This document shows, piece after piece, positions 19,015-27,099 of a stretch of 64,000 nucleotides of DNA (position 1 is its first letter; each line of letters starts with the position of its first letter). Under the pieces are notes generated by a model that saw nothing but the letters and a program-made list of their open reading frames with translations, did no database searches and had not been told where the DNA came from. Made by a program: the position numbers and the translations under genes. Source of the stretch: Acidobacteriota bacterium (GTDB lineage Bacteria; Acidobacteriota; Terriglobia; Bryobacterales; Bryobacteraceae); the NCBI GenBank assembly GCA_018268715.1, contig JAFDVZ010000002.1:429632-493631 (forward strand), read 5' to 3'.

Positions 19015-20193
19015 ATGTCGACAGCTTTCACGCGCACCCTGCGTTCGTTGGATGCAGACCGCTTCCTACGCCCCGGCGCAGCGCTCGCCGTCGCCGCGGC
19101 CTTTCTCGCCGGTTGGGGCGCCTGGGCCGCCCTCGCCCAGGTGACTCTGCGAGCCGTCAGCGACTCGGCTCGCGTCGAGGTGGACCAGGCGGCCTATCCC
19201 GTCCAATCCCAATTGGCCGGCCGCGTCGTCAAGACCTATCTGGCCGTCGGCCGAGAGGTGAAAGCCGGCGAAGCGCTGGTGGAACTCGACGCGAGCCCGG
19301 AGCGTATGCAGCTTCAGGAAGAGCGCGCGCGATCCCGGTCGGTGGAGCCGGCCATCGCTGCACTGCGCGCCCAGATCCAGTCCGAAACCGAGGCGCTGAA
19401 ACGCGAGGAGGAAGCCGCGCGCACCGCCGTCGAGCAGGCGCGCGCCAACACCCGCAGCACGGAGGCGCCCGCCAAATACGCCGAAATCGAGGCCAAACGG
19501 CTCCAGCAGCTCCGCAAGGAAGGGCTGGTGGCCGAGCGCGATTACCAACGCGCCCGCAGCGAGGCCGAGCAGTCCCGCGCCGCGCTTGAACGCGAGGCCA
19601 TCGTCGTCAACCGGCTCCGCCAGGAACAACGCACGCGCGAAAGCGACCGCGACACACGTATCCGTTCGCTCGAAACGGAGATCGCCAGGCTCGAGGGCCA
19701 GGTCAGCACCTCGAAGGCCGTCATGTTGCGGCTCGAAAACGAAATCGCGCGCCGCGTGGTCCGCGCCCCGGTTGATGGCCGCCTGGGCGAAGCGGCCGTG
19801 CTTCGCATCGGCGCCGTCATCGATGAAGGCGACAAACTGGCCGCCATCGTGCCCGCCGGAAAACTGTTGGTGGTGGCGCAGTTTGCGCCCGCCGCCGCCC
19901 TGGGCCGCCTGGCCGAAGGGCAGAAGGCCGAAGTCCGCTTGCAGGGCTTTCCGTGGGCCCAATGGGGAACCGCGCCGGCCGTCGTGTCGCGCGTGGCGAG
20001 CGAGATCCGCGACGGCGCCGTGCGCGTCGAACTCGCCGTCGATCCCACGCGTCCCTGCCGCATCCCGTTGCAGCACGGAATGCCGGGCTCGGTGGAGGTG
20101 GCCGTCGAACGTGTGACGCCCGCCACGCTGATGCTTCGCCTGGCCGGCCGCCTGGTCGCCTCGCCGCGCAATCCTTTCGCCAGCCACACCTGA
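19015..20193 (+). CDS. HlyD family membrane fusion protein
   Basis: A 392-residue periplasmic adaptor with one N-terminal transmembrane helix (about 25-45). A split lipoyl/barrel-sandwich domain is seen at VQSQLAGRVVKTYLAVGREVKAGEALVELD and again at RRVVRAPVDGRLGEAAVLRIGAVIDEGDKL (both quoted in part). Between them lies a 130-residue coiled coil rich in Glu, Arg and Ala. Its job is to connect the inner-membrane ABC transporters encoded just downstream with a TolC duct. The next gene starts 1 bp after its stop. The ATG at 19015 has no strong ribosome site, but the transmembrane segment and the divergent layout support it. Confidence 0.92.
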   Translation: MSTAFTRTLRSLDADRFLRPGAALAVAAAFLAGWGAWAALAQVTLRAVSDSARVEVDQAAYPVQSQLAGRVVKTYLAVGREVKAGEALVELDASPERMQLQEERARSRSVEPAIAALRAQIQSETEALKREEEAARTAVEQARANTRSTEAPAKYAEIEAKRLQQLRKEGLVAERDYQRARSEAEQSRAALEREAIVVNRLRQEQRTRESDRDTRIRSLETEIARLEGQVSTSKAVMLRLENEIARRVVRAPVDGRLGEAAVLRIGAVIDEGDKLAAIVPAGKLLVVAQFAPAAALGRLAEGQKAEVRLQGFPWAQWGTAPAVVSRVASEIRDGAVRVELAVDPTRPCRIPLQHGMPGSVEVAVERVTPATLMLRLAGRLVASPRNPFASHT

Positions 20194-20194
20194 C

Positions 20195-22825
20195 ATGCGG
20201 CGATTCCTCGTTCCCGAAGCGATCCAAACGTCCGCCATGGACTGCGGGCCGGCTTCGCTCAAAAGCCTACTCGAGGGCTTCGGCGTATCGGCCAGCTACG
20301 GCCGCCTGCGCGAGGCTTGCCAGACCGGCGTCGACGGCACCTCCATCGACACCATGGAGGAGGCGGCCGTTCAGCTCGGCCTGGACGCCGTGCAGGTGAT
20401 GCTGCCGCTCGATCATCTGCTCGACCGCGCCGCCGACGCGCTGCCCGGCATCGTCGTAGTGCGGCAGCCCAACGGGTCCACACACTTCGTGGTGGCGTGG
20501 CGTCGGCACGGGCCGCTGGTGCAGGTGATGGATCCCGGCGTCGGCCGCCGCTGGATGGGCATCGGCCGCTTCCTGGAGGATGTTTACGAACACCGCATGC
20601 CCATCGACGCCGCGGCGTGGCGCGAATGGGCCGGCTCGGACAGCTTCATGGATGTGCTGCGCGCCCGCATGAAGCGCCTGGGCGCCGTCGATGCGCGGCT
20701 TATCGCCGATGCGCTCGCCGATTCGGGCGCGGCGAAACTCGCGCGGCTGGACGCGGCGGTTCGCATGACCCAGCGCCTGGCCGATTCGGGCGCGGTGCGT
20801 CGCGGCGGCGAATCGGCCCGCATGGTGGATGTCCTCGCGCGAGGGGCCATGCCGATCCCCGCCGAATACTGGTCGGCCAGGCCCATCGACGAACAGCCCG
20901 ATCAGGTGATGTTGCGCGGTGCGGTCGTGCTCCAGGTGAAGGGCCGCAAGGAACGCGCCGACGCGAAGCTCTCGCCTGAACTTGCCGCCGCCCTGACGGA
21001 GAAGCCCGCCCGGCCTGCGCTCGAACTGCTCCGGATCCTGGCGGGCGACGGCGTCCTGCCCCTGCTCATGATCGCGGGCGCCCTGGCGCTCTCCGCGTTC
21101 GGCTCCGTGGTGGAGGCGCTGCTGTTGCGCGGCCTCTACGACCTGGCGCGCGAACTCACCAGCACGGGCCAGCGCGCCGCCGCCATTGGCGCAGCCCTGG
21201 GATTCCTGGCCGCCCTGGTGCTGCTCGAATTCGTCATCGCCATGTCGGTGCTGCGCACGGGCCGCCGCCTGGAGCTGCGGTTGCGGCTGCGCTTCCTATA
21301 TAAGATCCCGCGCCTGGCCGACCGCTACTTCCGCAGCCGCCCGAGTTCCGACATGGCCGAACGAAGCCACAACGTACACCAACTCCGCCAGGCCGCCGAA
21401 TTGAGCGGCGGCTTCCTGCGCAGCGCCTTTGAAATGGCGTTGACCGTGGCGGCCATCGGCTGGCTGTACCCATCCGCGTTCTGGCCGTCGTTGCTGGTGG
21501 CCGTGGCGGCGGTGGGCGTCCCGCTCATGGCTCAGCCCATGCTCGCCGAACGCGACCTCAAGTTCCGCAGCCACGCGGGCGCGCTGATGCGCTTCAACCT
21601 CGACGCGCTGCTCGGCGTCACGGCCATTCGCGCCCATGGCGCCGCGAGGGCCGTGCGGCGCGAACAATCGGTGCTGTTGGGAGAATGGGCGCGGTCGGGC
21701 TTCGCGCTGCAACGCACGGCCACCCTGGTCGAAGGCTTTCAGATGTCGGTCAGCCTGGCGCTGGCGGGATGGGTGGTGTGGGCCGGACTTACGGGCGCCT
21801 CCGACGTCGCGGGCGCGCTGCTGCTGGTCTATTGGGTGCTGAACCTGCCCACGCTCGGGCTCGATGCGGCCGCCGCGGCCTGGCAGTACCCCATGCTGCG
21901 CAACACCGCGCTGCGCTTTATCGAACCATTGGGCGCGCCGGAAGAACCGGTGGTCGAATCCCGCGCGCATCGCGAAGGCGCGGCCTCCATCCGGCTCGAA
22001 GAAGTCACCGTGGTGGCGGGCGGACACCGCATCCTCGACAACGTCTCGCTCGACATACCCGCCGCCAGCCACATCGCCATCGTGGGACGATCCGGCGCCG
22101 GCAAGTCGAGCCTAGTGGGCGTCCTGCTCGGCTGGCATCGGCCCTCGGCCGGCCGCGTCGAAGTGGACGGGCGCGAGTTCGACGCCGCCGCGCTCGACCA
22201 GTTGCGCTCGGCCACCGCCTGGGTCGACCCGCAGATCCAGATCTGGAACAGCAGCCTGTTTGAGAACCTCACCTACGGCAACCCGGGCCGCGCCGTGCTT
22301 GACGACGTGATCGAGGACGCCTCGCTCGGCGGCGTGATCGCGAAGCTGCCTGAGGGCATGCAGACCGCTCTCGGCGAAGGCGGCGGATTGGTGTCGGGCG
22401 GCGAGGGCCAACGCGTCCGTCTGGGCCGCGCCATGGCGCGCGACTGGGTGCGCCTGGCCATTCTCGACGAGCCCGCCCGCGGCCTCGACCGCACCCATCG
22501 CCGCATCATGATCGAACGTGCGCGCGAGCGTTGGAAGGACGCGACGCTGCTCTGCATCACCCACGACGTCTGCGACACGCTCGACTTCGAACGCGTCCTG
22601 GTGATTGAGGACGGCCGCGTCATCGAGGACGGCGCGCCCGCCGCCCTGCGAGCCGACAGCGGCACGCGCTACGCTCAGCTTCTCGAAGCCGAAACCCAGG
22701 TGCAGCGCGGCCTGTGGTCGAGCGACATCTGGCGCCGCTTCCGCATCGAACACGGCGAAATGCGAGCTGCGCCGGTCAGCCGGACCTCCCTCCGCGCCGG
22801 CCGCCAGCCAGGAGAACCATGTTAA
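20195..22825 (+). CDS. Peptidase-C39 ABC transporter (cleaves leader and exports)
   Basis: An 876-residue bifunctional transporter. Residues 1-130 form a C39 cysteine peptidase with an apparently intact active site: Gln11 and Cys17 in QTSAMDCGPASLKSLL, His97 in THFVVAW, Asp113 in VMDPGVG. Such domains cut double-glycine type leaders from peptides before export. A linker of about 150 residues precedes a transmembrane domain (from about 285). The nucleotide-binding domain has Walker A GRSGAGKSS near 631, signature VSGGEGQ, Walker B LAILDEP and an H-loop THD. The gene is coupled to HlyD upstream and overlaps the second ABC gene downstream. The pair resembles the NHLM-type (nitrile-hydratase-leader microcin) export system. 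Confidence 0.92.
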   Translation: MRRFLVPEAIQTSAMDCGPASLKSLLEGFGVSASYGRLREACQTGVDGTSIDTMEEAAVQLGLDAVQVMLPLDHLLDRAADALPGIVVVRQPNGSTHFVVAWRRHGPLVQVMDPGVGRRWMGIGRFLEDVYEHRMPIDAAAWREWAGSDSFMDVLRARMKRLGAVDARLIADALADSGAAKLARLDAAVRMTQRLADSGAVRRGGESARMVDVLARGAMPIPAEYWSARPIDEQPDQVMLRGAVVLQVKGRKERADAKLSPELAAALTEKPARPALELLRILAGDGVLPLLMIAGALALSAFGSVVEALLLRGLYDLARELTSTGQRAAAIGAALGFLAALVLLEFVIAMSVLRTGRRLELRLRLRFLYKIPRLADRYFRSRPSSDMAERSHNVHQLRQAAELSGGFLRSAFEMALTVAAIGWLYPSAFWPSLLVAVAAVGVPLMAQPMLAERDLKFRSHAGALMRFNLDALLGVTAIRAHGAARAVRREQSVLLGEWARSGFALQRTATLVEGFQMSVSLALAGWVVWAGLTGASDVAGALLLVYWVLNLPTLGLDAAAAAWQYPMLRNTALRFIEPLGAPEEPVVESRAHREGAASIRLEEVTVVAGGHRILDNVSLDIPAASHIAIVGRSGAGKSSLVGVLLGWHRPSAGRVEVDGREFDAAALDQLRSATAWVDPQIQIWNSSLFENLTYGNPGRAVLDDVIEDASLGGVIAKLPEGMQTALGEGGGLVSGGEGQRVRLGRAMARDWVRLAILDEPARGLDRTHRRIMIERARERWKDATLLCITHDVCDTLDFERVLVIEDGRVIEDGAPAALRADSGTRYAQLLEAETQVQRGLWSSDIWRRFRIEHGEMRAAPVSRTSLRAGRQPGEPC

Positions 22826-24900
22826 TCACAGACCTCTCCTGGAGCGCTTCCGAACTGCCCGCCCTGGTCGACGCACTATGCCGCCGAGCCGGAATCCCGC
22901 GACGGGACGCGGGCGTGGTGCATCCCCCCGTCTCCGGCGCCGACATCAAGGTATGGTTTGAAAACTCGAGCGCGCGGCTGGGCGTCGAGATGGACTCGAT
23001 CGACCTCTGGGGCTTCCGTATCGAAGAAAAGCTGCGCACCGGAGGACCCGCCGCCGTCCCGCTCAAGGACCGCTGGATCGCCCTGCTCGACGCGCGCCGC
23101 GGCAAGGCGAAGCTGCTCGCGCCCGATCTCCGCGTCCACTCGGTCGACATCGAAACCTTGCGCCGAGCCGTCGCCGCTCCCATTGAGGATCCGCACCGCC
23201 CCGAGATAGAGGCCGTCCTGGACGCCTGTGACATCCAGGGTTCCCGCCGCGAGAAAGCCGTCGCGGCGCTGCTGCGGGAACGCTCGCGCTATCAGCTCGC
23301 CGGGGCGTGCTTCCAACTCCGCACTCCGCCCGGCGCACCGTTCGTCGAGCAACTCCAGCAGGCCGGACTGCTCAAACGCATCGCGATCCTGGGAGGCGCG
23401 CACCTGGCCGAATACGGGCTCTGGATCGTCGCCTGGTACATCCTGGGCGGCGACGCTCTCCAGGGCCATGTCGACAAGGGCTGGCTGATCGGCTGGATCC
23501 TGGTCACCGCCACGCTCGTGCCGTTCCGCATGCTCACCACCTGGAGCCAGGGCGTGCTCGCCATCGGCGGGGGCGGCTTGCTGCGCCAGCGCATCCTCGA
23601 CGGCGCGCTGAAGCTCTCGCCGGAGGAGGTGCGCCACGAGGGCGCGGGCCGATTCCTCGCGCGATCGATTGAGGCGGAGCAGGTGGAGTCGCTGGCGCTA
23701 TCGGGCGGCCTGACCTCGGCGCTCGCCGTCATCGAGATCATCCTGGCCATGGCTGTGCTCTCCCAGGGCGCTAGCCCGGTGCTTGAAACCACCCTGCTCG
23801 CCGTCTGGACAGGACTCGCCACCTGGGCCGGCATCCGCTTCTGGCGCGCGCGGCTCGCCTGGACCGACGGCCGCCTCGCCATCACCCACGAACTGGTCGA
23901 ACGCATGACCGGCCATCGAACCCGCATCGCGCAGGAGCCGCCCTCCCAATGGCACGTCGAAGAGGACCGCCAGATGGACGAGTACGCCGCGCGCTCCCAA
24001 CGCATGGACATGGCCGCCGCGCGCCTGCTCAGCCTTGCGCCGGCGGGCTGGATGGCAGCGGGCGTCGCCATGCTGACTCCGGCGTTCCTGTCGACTGAGG
24101 CGACCGCCAGCGGTCTGGCCGTGTCCATCGGTGGAGTCCTGCTCGCCTGGCGCGCCATCAAACGCTACGCCACAGGTGCGGGGAATCTGGCCGGCGCGGC
24201 CATCTCCTGGCGTCAGATCGCCGCCCTGTTCAATGCCGCCTCCAGGCCCGAACCCGCCGGACTGGTGGCCTCCGCGCCGCCCGCCATCGACCTGGTGCTC
24301 GACGTGAAGGACGTCGGCTTCCGCCGCCAGGAGTCCGGCCGCACCGTGTTAAGCGGCGTCGAACTCCAGCTTCGCCGCGGCGACCGTGTCCTGATCGAGG
24401 GCGAATCGGGCGGCGGCAAATCCACCCTCGTCTCCCTGCTCGCCGGACTGCGCGAGCCCACGCACGGTCTGCTGCTGTCGGCCGGACTCGACCGCCGCAC
24501 CCTCGGCGACACCCTCTGGCGCCGCCGTATCGTGGCCGCCCCGCAATATCATGAGAACCACGTGCTCACCGGCCCGTTCGCCTACAATCTTCTGATGGGC
24601 CGCAACTGGCCCGCCACGCCGGAGGAAATGAAGGAGGCGCAGAAGGTGTGCGAGGAACTCGGCCTGGGTCCGCTGGTGGAGCGCATGCCTGGCGGTCTCA
24701 TGCAAATGGTGGGGGAGACCGGCTGGCAGCTTTCCCAGGGCGAGCGCAGCCGCCTGTTCATGGCGCGGGCCCTGCTGCAACACTCCGATATCGTAATTCT
24801 CGACGAAAGCTTCGCCGCGCTCGATCCCGAAAACCTGCGGCAGGCTTTGGAATGCGCCCTGGCGCGAGTCAACACGCTGGTGGTGGTTGCCCATCCATGA
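22819..24900 (+). CDS. ABC transporter, ATP-binding/permease, with degenerate N-terminal domain
   Basis: A 693-residue half-transporter. The first 200 residues do not contain a C39 active site but keep a similar pattern (ARLGVEMDSIDLW, GGPAAVPLKDRWIALLDARRG, KLLAPDLRVHSV), consistent with a catalytically dead C39-like domain. A transmembrane domain follows from about 195, and then a nucleotide-binding domain with Walker A GESGGGKST near 528, signature LSQGE, Walker B IVILDE and H-loop AHP, all intact. The start at 22819 has an AGGAG 4 bp upstream and overlaps the previous stop by 7 bp. It probably forms a heterodimer or works in series with the peptidase-bearing transporter. Confidence 0.9.
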   Translation: MLITDLSWSASELPALVDALCRRAGIPRRDAGVVHPPVSGADIKVWFENSSARLGVEMDSIDLWGFRIEEKLRTGGPAAVPLKDRWIALLDARRGKAKLLAPDLRVHSVDIETLRRAVAAPIEDPHRPEIEAVLDACDIQGSRREKAVAALLRERSRYQLAGACFQLRTPPGAPFVEQLQQAGLLKRIAILGGAHLAEYGLWIVAWYILGGDALQGHVDKGWLIGWILVTATLVPFRMLTTWSQGVLAIGGGGLLRQRILDGALKLSPEEVRHEGAGRFLARSIEAEQVESLALSGGLTSALAVIEIILAMAVLSQGASPVLETTLLAVWTGLATWAGIRFWRARLAWTDGRLAITHELVERMTGHRTRIAQEPPSQWHVEEDRQMDEYAARSQRMDMAAARLLSLAPAGWMAAGVAMLTPAFLSTEATASGLAVSIGGVLLAWRAIKRYATGAGNLAGAAISWRQIAALFNAASRPEPAGLVASAPPAIDLVLDVKDVGFRRQESGRTVLSGVELQLRRGDRVLIEGESGGGKSTLVSLLAGLREPTHGLLLSAGLDRRTLGDTLWRRRIVAAPQYHENHVLTGPFAYNLLMGRNWPATPEEMKEAQKVCEELGLGPLVERMPGGLMQMVGETGWQLSQGERSRLFMARALLQHSDIVILDESFAALDPENLRQALECALARVNTLVVVAHP

Positions 24901-26003
24901 CGAACTCAATTGATTACGCGATTGAACTCCACGATGAATCGACCCGCCTGGAAGCGGCGGGCGAGCTGACCGCGGCCGAAGCCCGATGCCGCCAGGCGCT
25001 GGCGATTTTCGAGAAGGAGGATGGCCCGGAATCGCCCGACGTCGCGAACCTGCTGCATTCGCTCGGCATGATCCTCGAAAAGCAGGGCCGTTACGACGAA
25101 ACAGAAGTCTGCGCCCGCCGCGCCCTCGCCATCGTGGAGCCGCTGCTGCCCCAGTTCGACGGTCCGGACGGCGTCCTGATCCAGTTGCACGCCCTCGGCC
25201 TGTTGGGCACGGCGCTGCGCCAGAAGGGCCGTTACCTGGAGGCTCGTCCGCTGCTCGAGCGGGCCCTCGCTATTGCCGACGGTCTGGGGAATGAGCCGGA
25301 AGAGGTGGTCACCGCCCTGAACAATTTCGGCATGTTGTGCAAATTCGCCGGATGGTTCGACGAAGGCGCCGGATCCTACGCCCGCGCCATGCGCATCATC
25401 CTTCCCATCACCGGCGAGCGGCACGAGACGGTGGCGACCCTTTATCACAACATCGGCGGCCTGGAGCATGCCCGCGAATGTTACGCCGCGGCTGAGGAAC
25501 CCTCGCGCAAGGCGTGGGAGATTCGCGGGGCGCTGTTGGGCGAAGAGCACCTGAACGCGCAGGCCGACGCGGTGGCCTACGCCGCCGTGCTCGACGGGCT
25601 CGACCGCTTCGACGAATCGCGTCCCATCTACGAACGGGCGCTGGCCATTTATGAGCGCGTACTCGGGCCGGAGCACTACGAAGTCGCGGCCACGCTTCAC
25701 AACCTCTCCGTGCTCGAACAGGCGCAGGGCGACGTCGAGCGCGGCGTCGCGCTGTGCCGCCGCTCCCTCGAACTGAAGCGAAAATTGCTCGGCGACGATC
25801 ATCCCGACACCGCGCTGACGCTGATGAACCTGGGGGCGATGCTATTGGACCAGGGCCAACGGGATGAGGCCAGGCCGCTGTGCGAATCGGCTTTGGCCAC
25901 GTTCCGAAGGACGCTTGCCCCGGCTCATCCTCACGTCCTGTTGTGCGAGAGCCTGGTCAGGCAATGCGGCGAATTCGCAGAGCCGGTGGGGTCCTTAACG
26001 TGA
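24897..26003 (+). CDS. TPR-repeat protein in exporter operon
   Basis: A 368-residue soluble protein built of kinesin-light-chain-like tetratricopeptide repeats, about 42 residues each, for example HSLGMILEKQGRYDETEVCARRALAI, NNFGMLCKFAGWFDEGAGSYARAM and HNLSVLEQAQGDVERGVALCRRSLELKRKLLGDDHPDTALTLMNLG (quoted in parts). No signal peptide or catalytic motif is seen. The ATG overlaps the stop of the second ABC gene (ATGA), so it belongs to the operon. A role as a cytoplasmic docking or chaperone factor for cargo or regulators is plausible but not shown by the sequence. Confidence 0.85.
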   Translation: MTNSIDYAIELHDESTRLEAAGELTAAEARCRQALAIFEKEDGPESPDVANLLHSLGMILEKQGRYDETEVCARRALAIVEPLLPQFDGPDGVLIQLHALGLLGTALRQKGRYLEARPLLERALAIADGLGNEPEEVVTALNNFGMLCKFAGWFDEGAGSYARAMRIILPITGERHETVATLYHNIGGLEHARECYAAAEEPSRKAWEIRGALLGEEHLNAQADAVAYAAVLDGLDRFDESRPIYERALAIYERVLGPEHYEVAATLHNLSVLEQAQGDVERGVALCRRSLELKRKLLGDDHPDTALTLMNLGAMLLDQGQRDEARPLCESALATFRRTLAPAHPHVLLCESLVRQCGEFAEPVGSLT

Positions 26004-26878
26004 GCGAACTCGATCGGGCCATCCAAAGCCTGCGCGCCGGCGACTCGGCCGTGGGAGACATCCGAGCCTTCGTCGACGGCGCGCGGTTAAGCGCCGCCGC
26101 GTCGGCGCTGTTTCGCGCCGCGCTCCAGGACGGCTCCGACGTCGAGCGGAAACGTATGGTGCATGCCCTGGAGGCTATTGGCCAGCGGCTGGATCCGCTG
26201 TTTGAGCGGGGCAGCATCCTGGTGCGCGACGCGGCGTGCATCGCCCTGTTGGTCGATCCAGGACTCGCCGTGATGGGCCAGGCTCGCGACACGGCGATCG
26301 ACGTCCTGCTCACCTGCGTCCCCACGCAACTGTTGCAGCCGGTCGGGCAGAAGCTGGTGGAGCATCTGCGCGCCCACCCCGACGATCTGTCGCTGCGGCT
26401 GATCGCCAAGGCCCGCCTTCCCGCCGCCCGCATCGAAATCGCAAAGCTCATGACCATGCCTCAGCGGGCCGTGAGCGAAAGCGTCAAGCTCGCCTACGCC
26501 GCCCTGGGCAACGCCACGGTCGAGCAGGAGTTCATTCAGGCCTTTCTCTCCACCCACGACGCCGCCGAAAAGGCGCGGACCGCCAGGCTGCTGGGCTACA
26601 TTGGAAGCCCCAACGCGCTCAAGGCCCTCGCGCGCGAAATGCGCTGCGAACTGGTGGTGGCGACTCCCGGCGTCATGCGGCGCTCGGTCCGCCTGGATAT
26701 CATCGCGGCCTTGCGGATGTCCTATCCCGACAAGGTCTTCCTGTGGGACCAGGCCATCCGCGACGATTCGGGCTATCAGGCGGTGGAGGACTTCTGCGTC
26801 CAACACCTTGGCGCCCGTTACCGCACTCCCCGGCCGCCCTTCCTGTGGCTGGAATCCGCCCGCTCCGCCGCCCGGTAA
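26000..26878 (+). CDS. Helical-repeat (HEAT-like) protein, last gene of exporter operon
   Basis: A 292-residue, largely alpha-helical protein with Ala/Leu/Arg-rich repeats and no signal peptide. The helix pairs (LDPLFERGSILVRDAACIALLV, ARTARLLGYIGSPNALKALAREM and similar) look like HEAT or Armadillo repeats, but no family was recognised. A GTG at 26000 overlapping the TPR stop (GTGA) is preferred to the upstream ATG at 25880, which would overlap the TPR gene by 124 bp. Its coupling to the TPR gene implies a shared role, perhaps as scaffold in the export system. Confidence 0.65.
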   Translation: MSELDRAIQSLRAGDSAVGDIRAFVDGARLSAAASALFRAALQDGSDVERKRMVHALEAIGQRLDPLFERGSILVRDAACIALLVDPGLAVMGQARDTAIDVLLTCVPTQLLQPVGQKLVEHLRAHPDDLSLRLIAKARLPAARIEIAKLMTMPQRAVSESVKLAYAALGNATVEQEFIQAFLSTHDAAEKARTARLLGYIGSPNALKALAREMRCELVVATPGVMRRSVRLDIIAALRMSYPDKVFLWDQAIRDDSGYQAVEDFCVQHLGARYRTPRPPFLWLESARSAAR

Positions 26879-27011
26879 GCCGGCCTTCGCGTCGACGCAT
26901 CAGTCAGTCGGGTCACCGGCTTTTCGTGTTACCTCCCGCGACTCCCGATCCGGCGCCCAAGTTCGCAAGTCATCGATTTAGTACGGGCCAATTGTCTGAC
27001 CATCGGATGAC

Positions 27012-27040
27012 TTGACTCGATGAATTAGGTTGCATATCGT
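27012..27040 (+). promoter_or_regulatory. Sigma70-type promoter for the TonB receptor gene
   Basis: TTGACT at 27012-27017 and TATCGT at 27035-27040 are separated by exactly 17 bp. The predicted start is about 27047, leaving a leader of roughly 50 bp that contains AGGAG shortly before the ATG at 27100. The 220 bp upstream of the receptor gene hold no other feature that I can see. Confidence 0.55.
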
Positions 27041-27099
27041 AGATCCCGAACCAATTTGGGGAAATTGGGTCGGTTTACGAATCGCTTCAGGAGAAGACC

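Noticed and set aside
25880-25999. Upstream start for the helical-repeat gene
   Set aside because: It would overlap the TPR gene by 124 bp, whereas the GTG at 26000 gives a tidy GTGA overlap.
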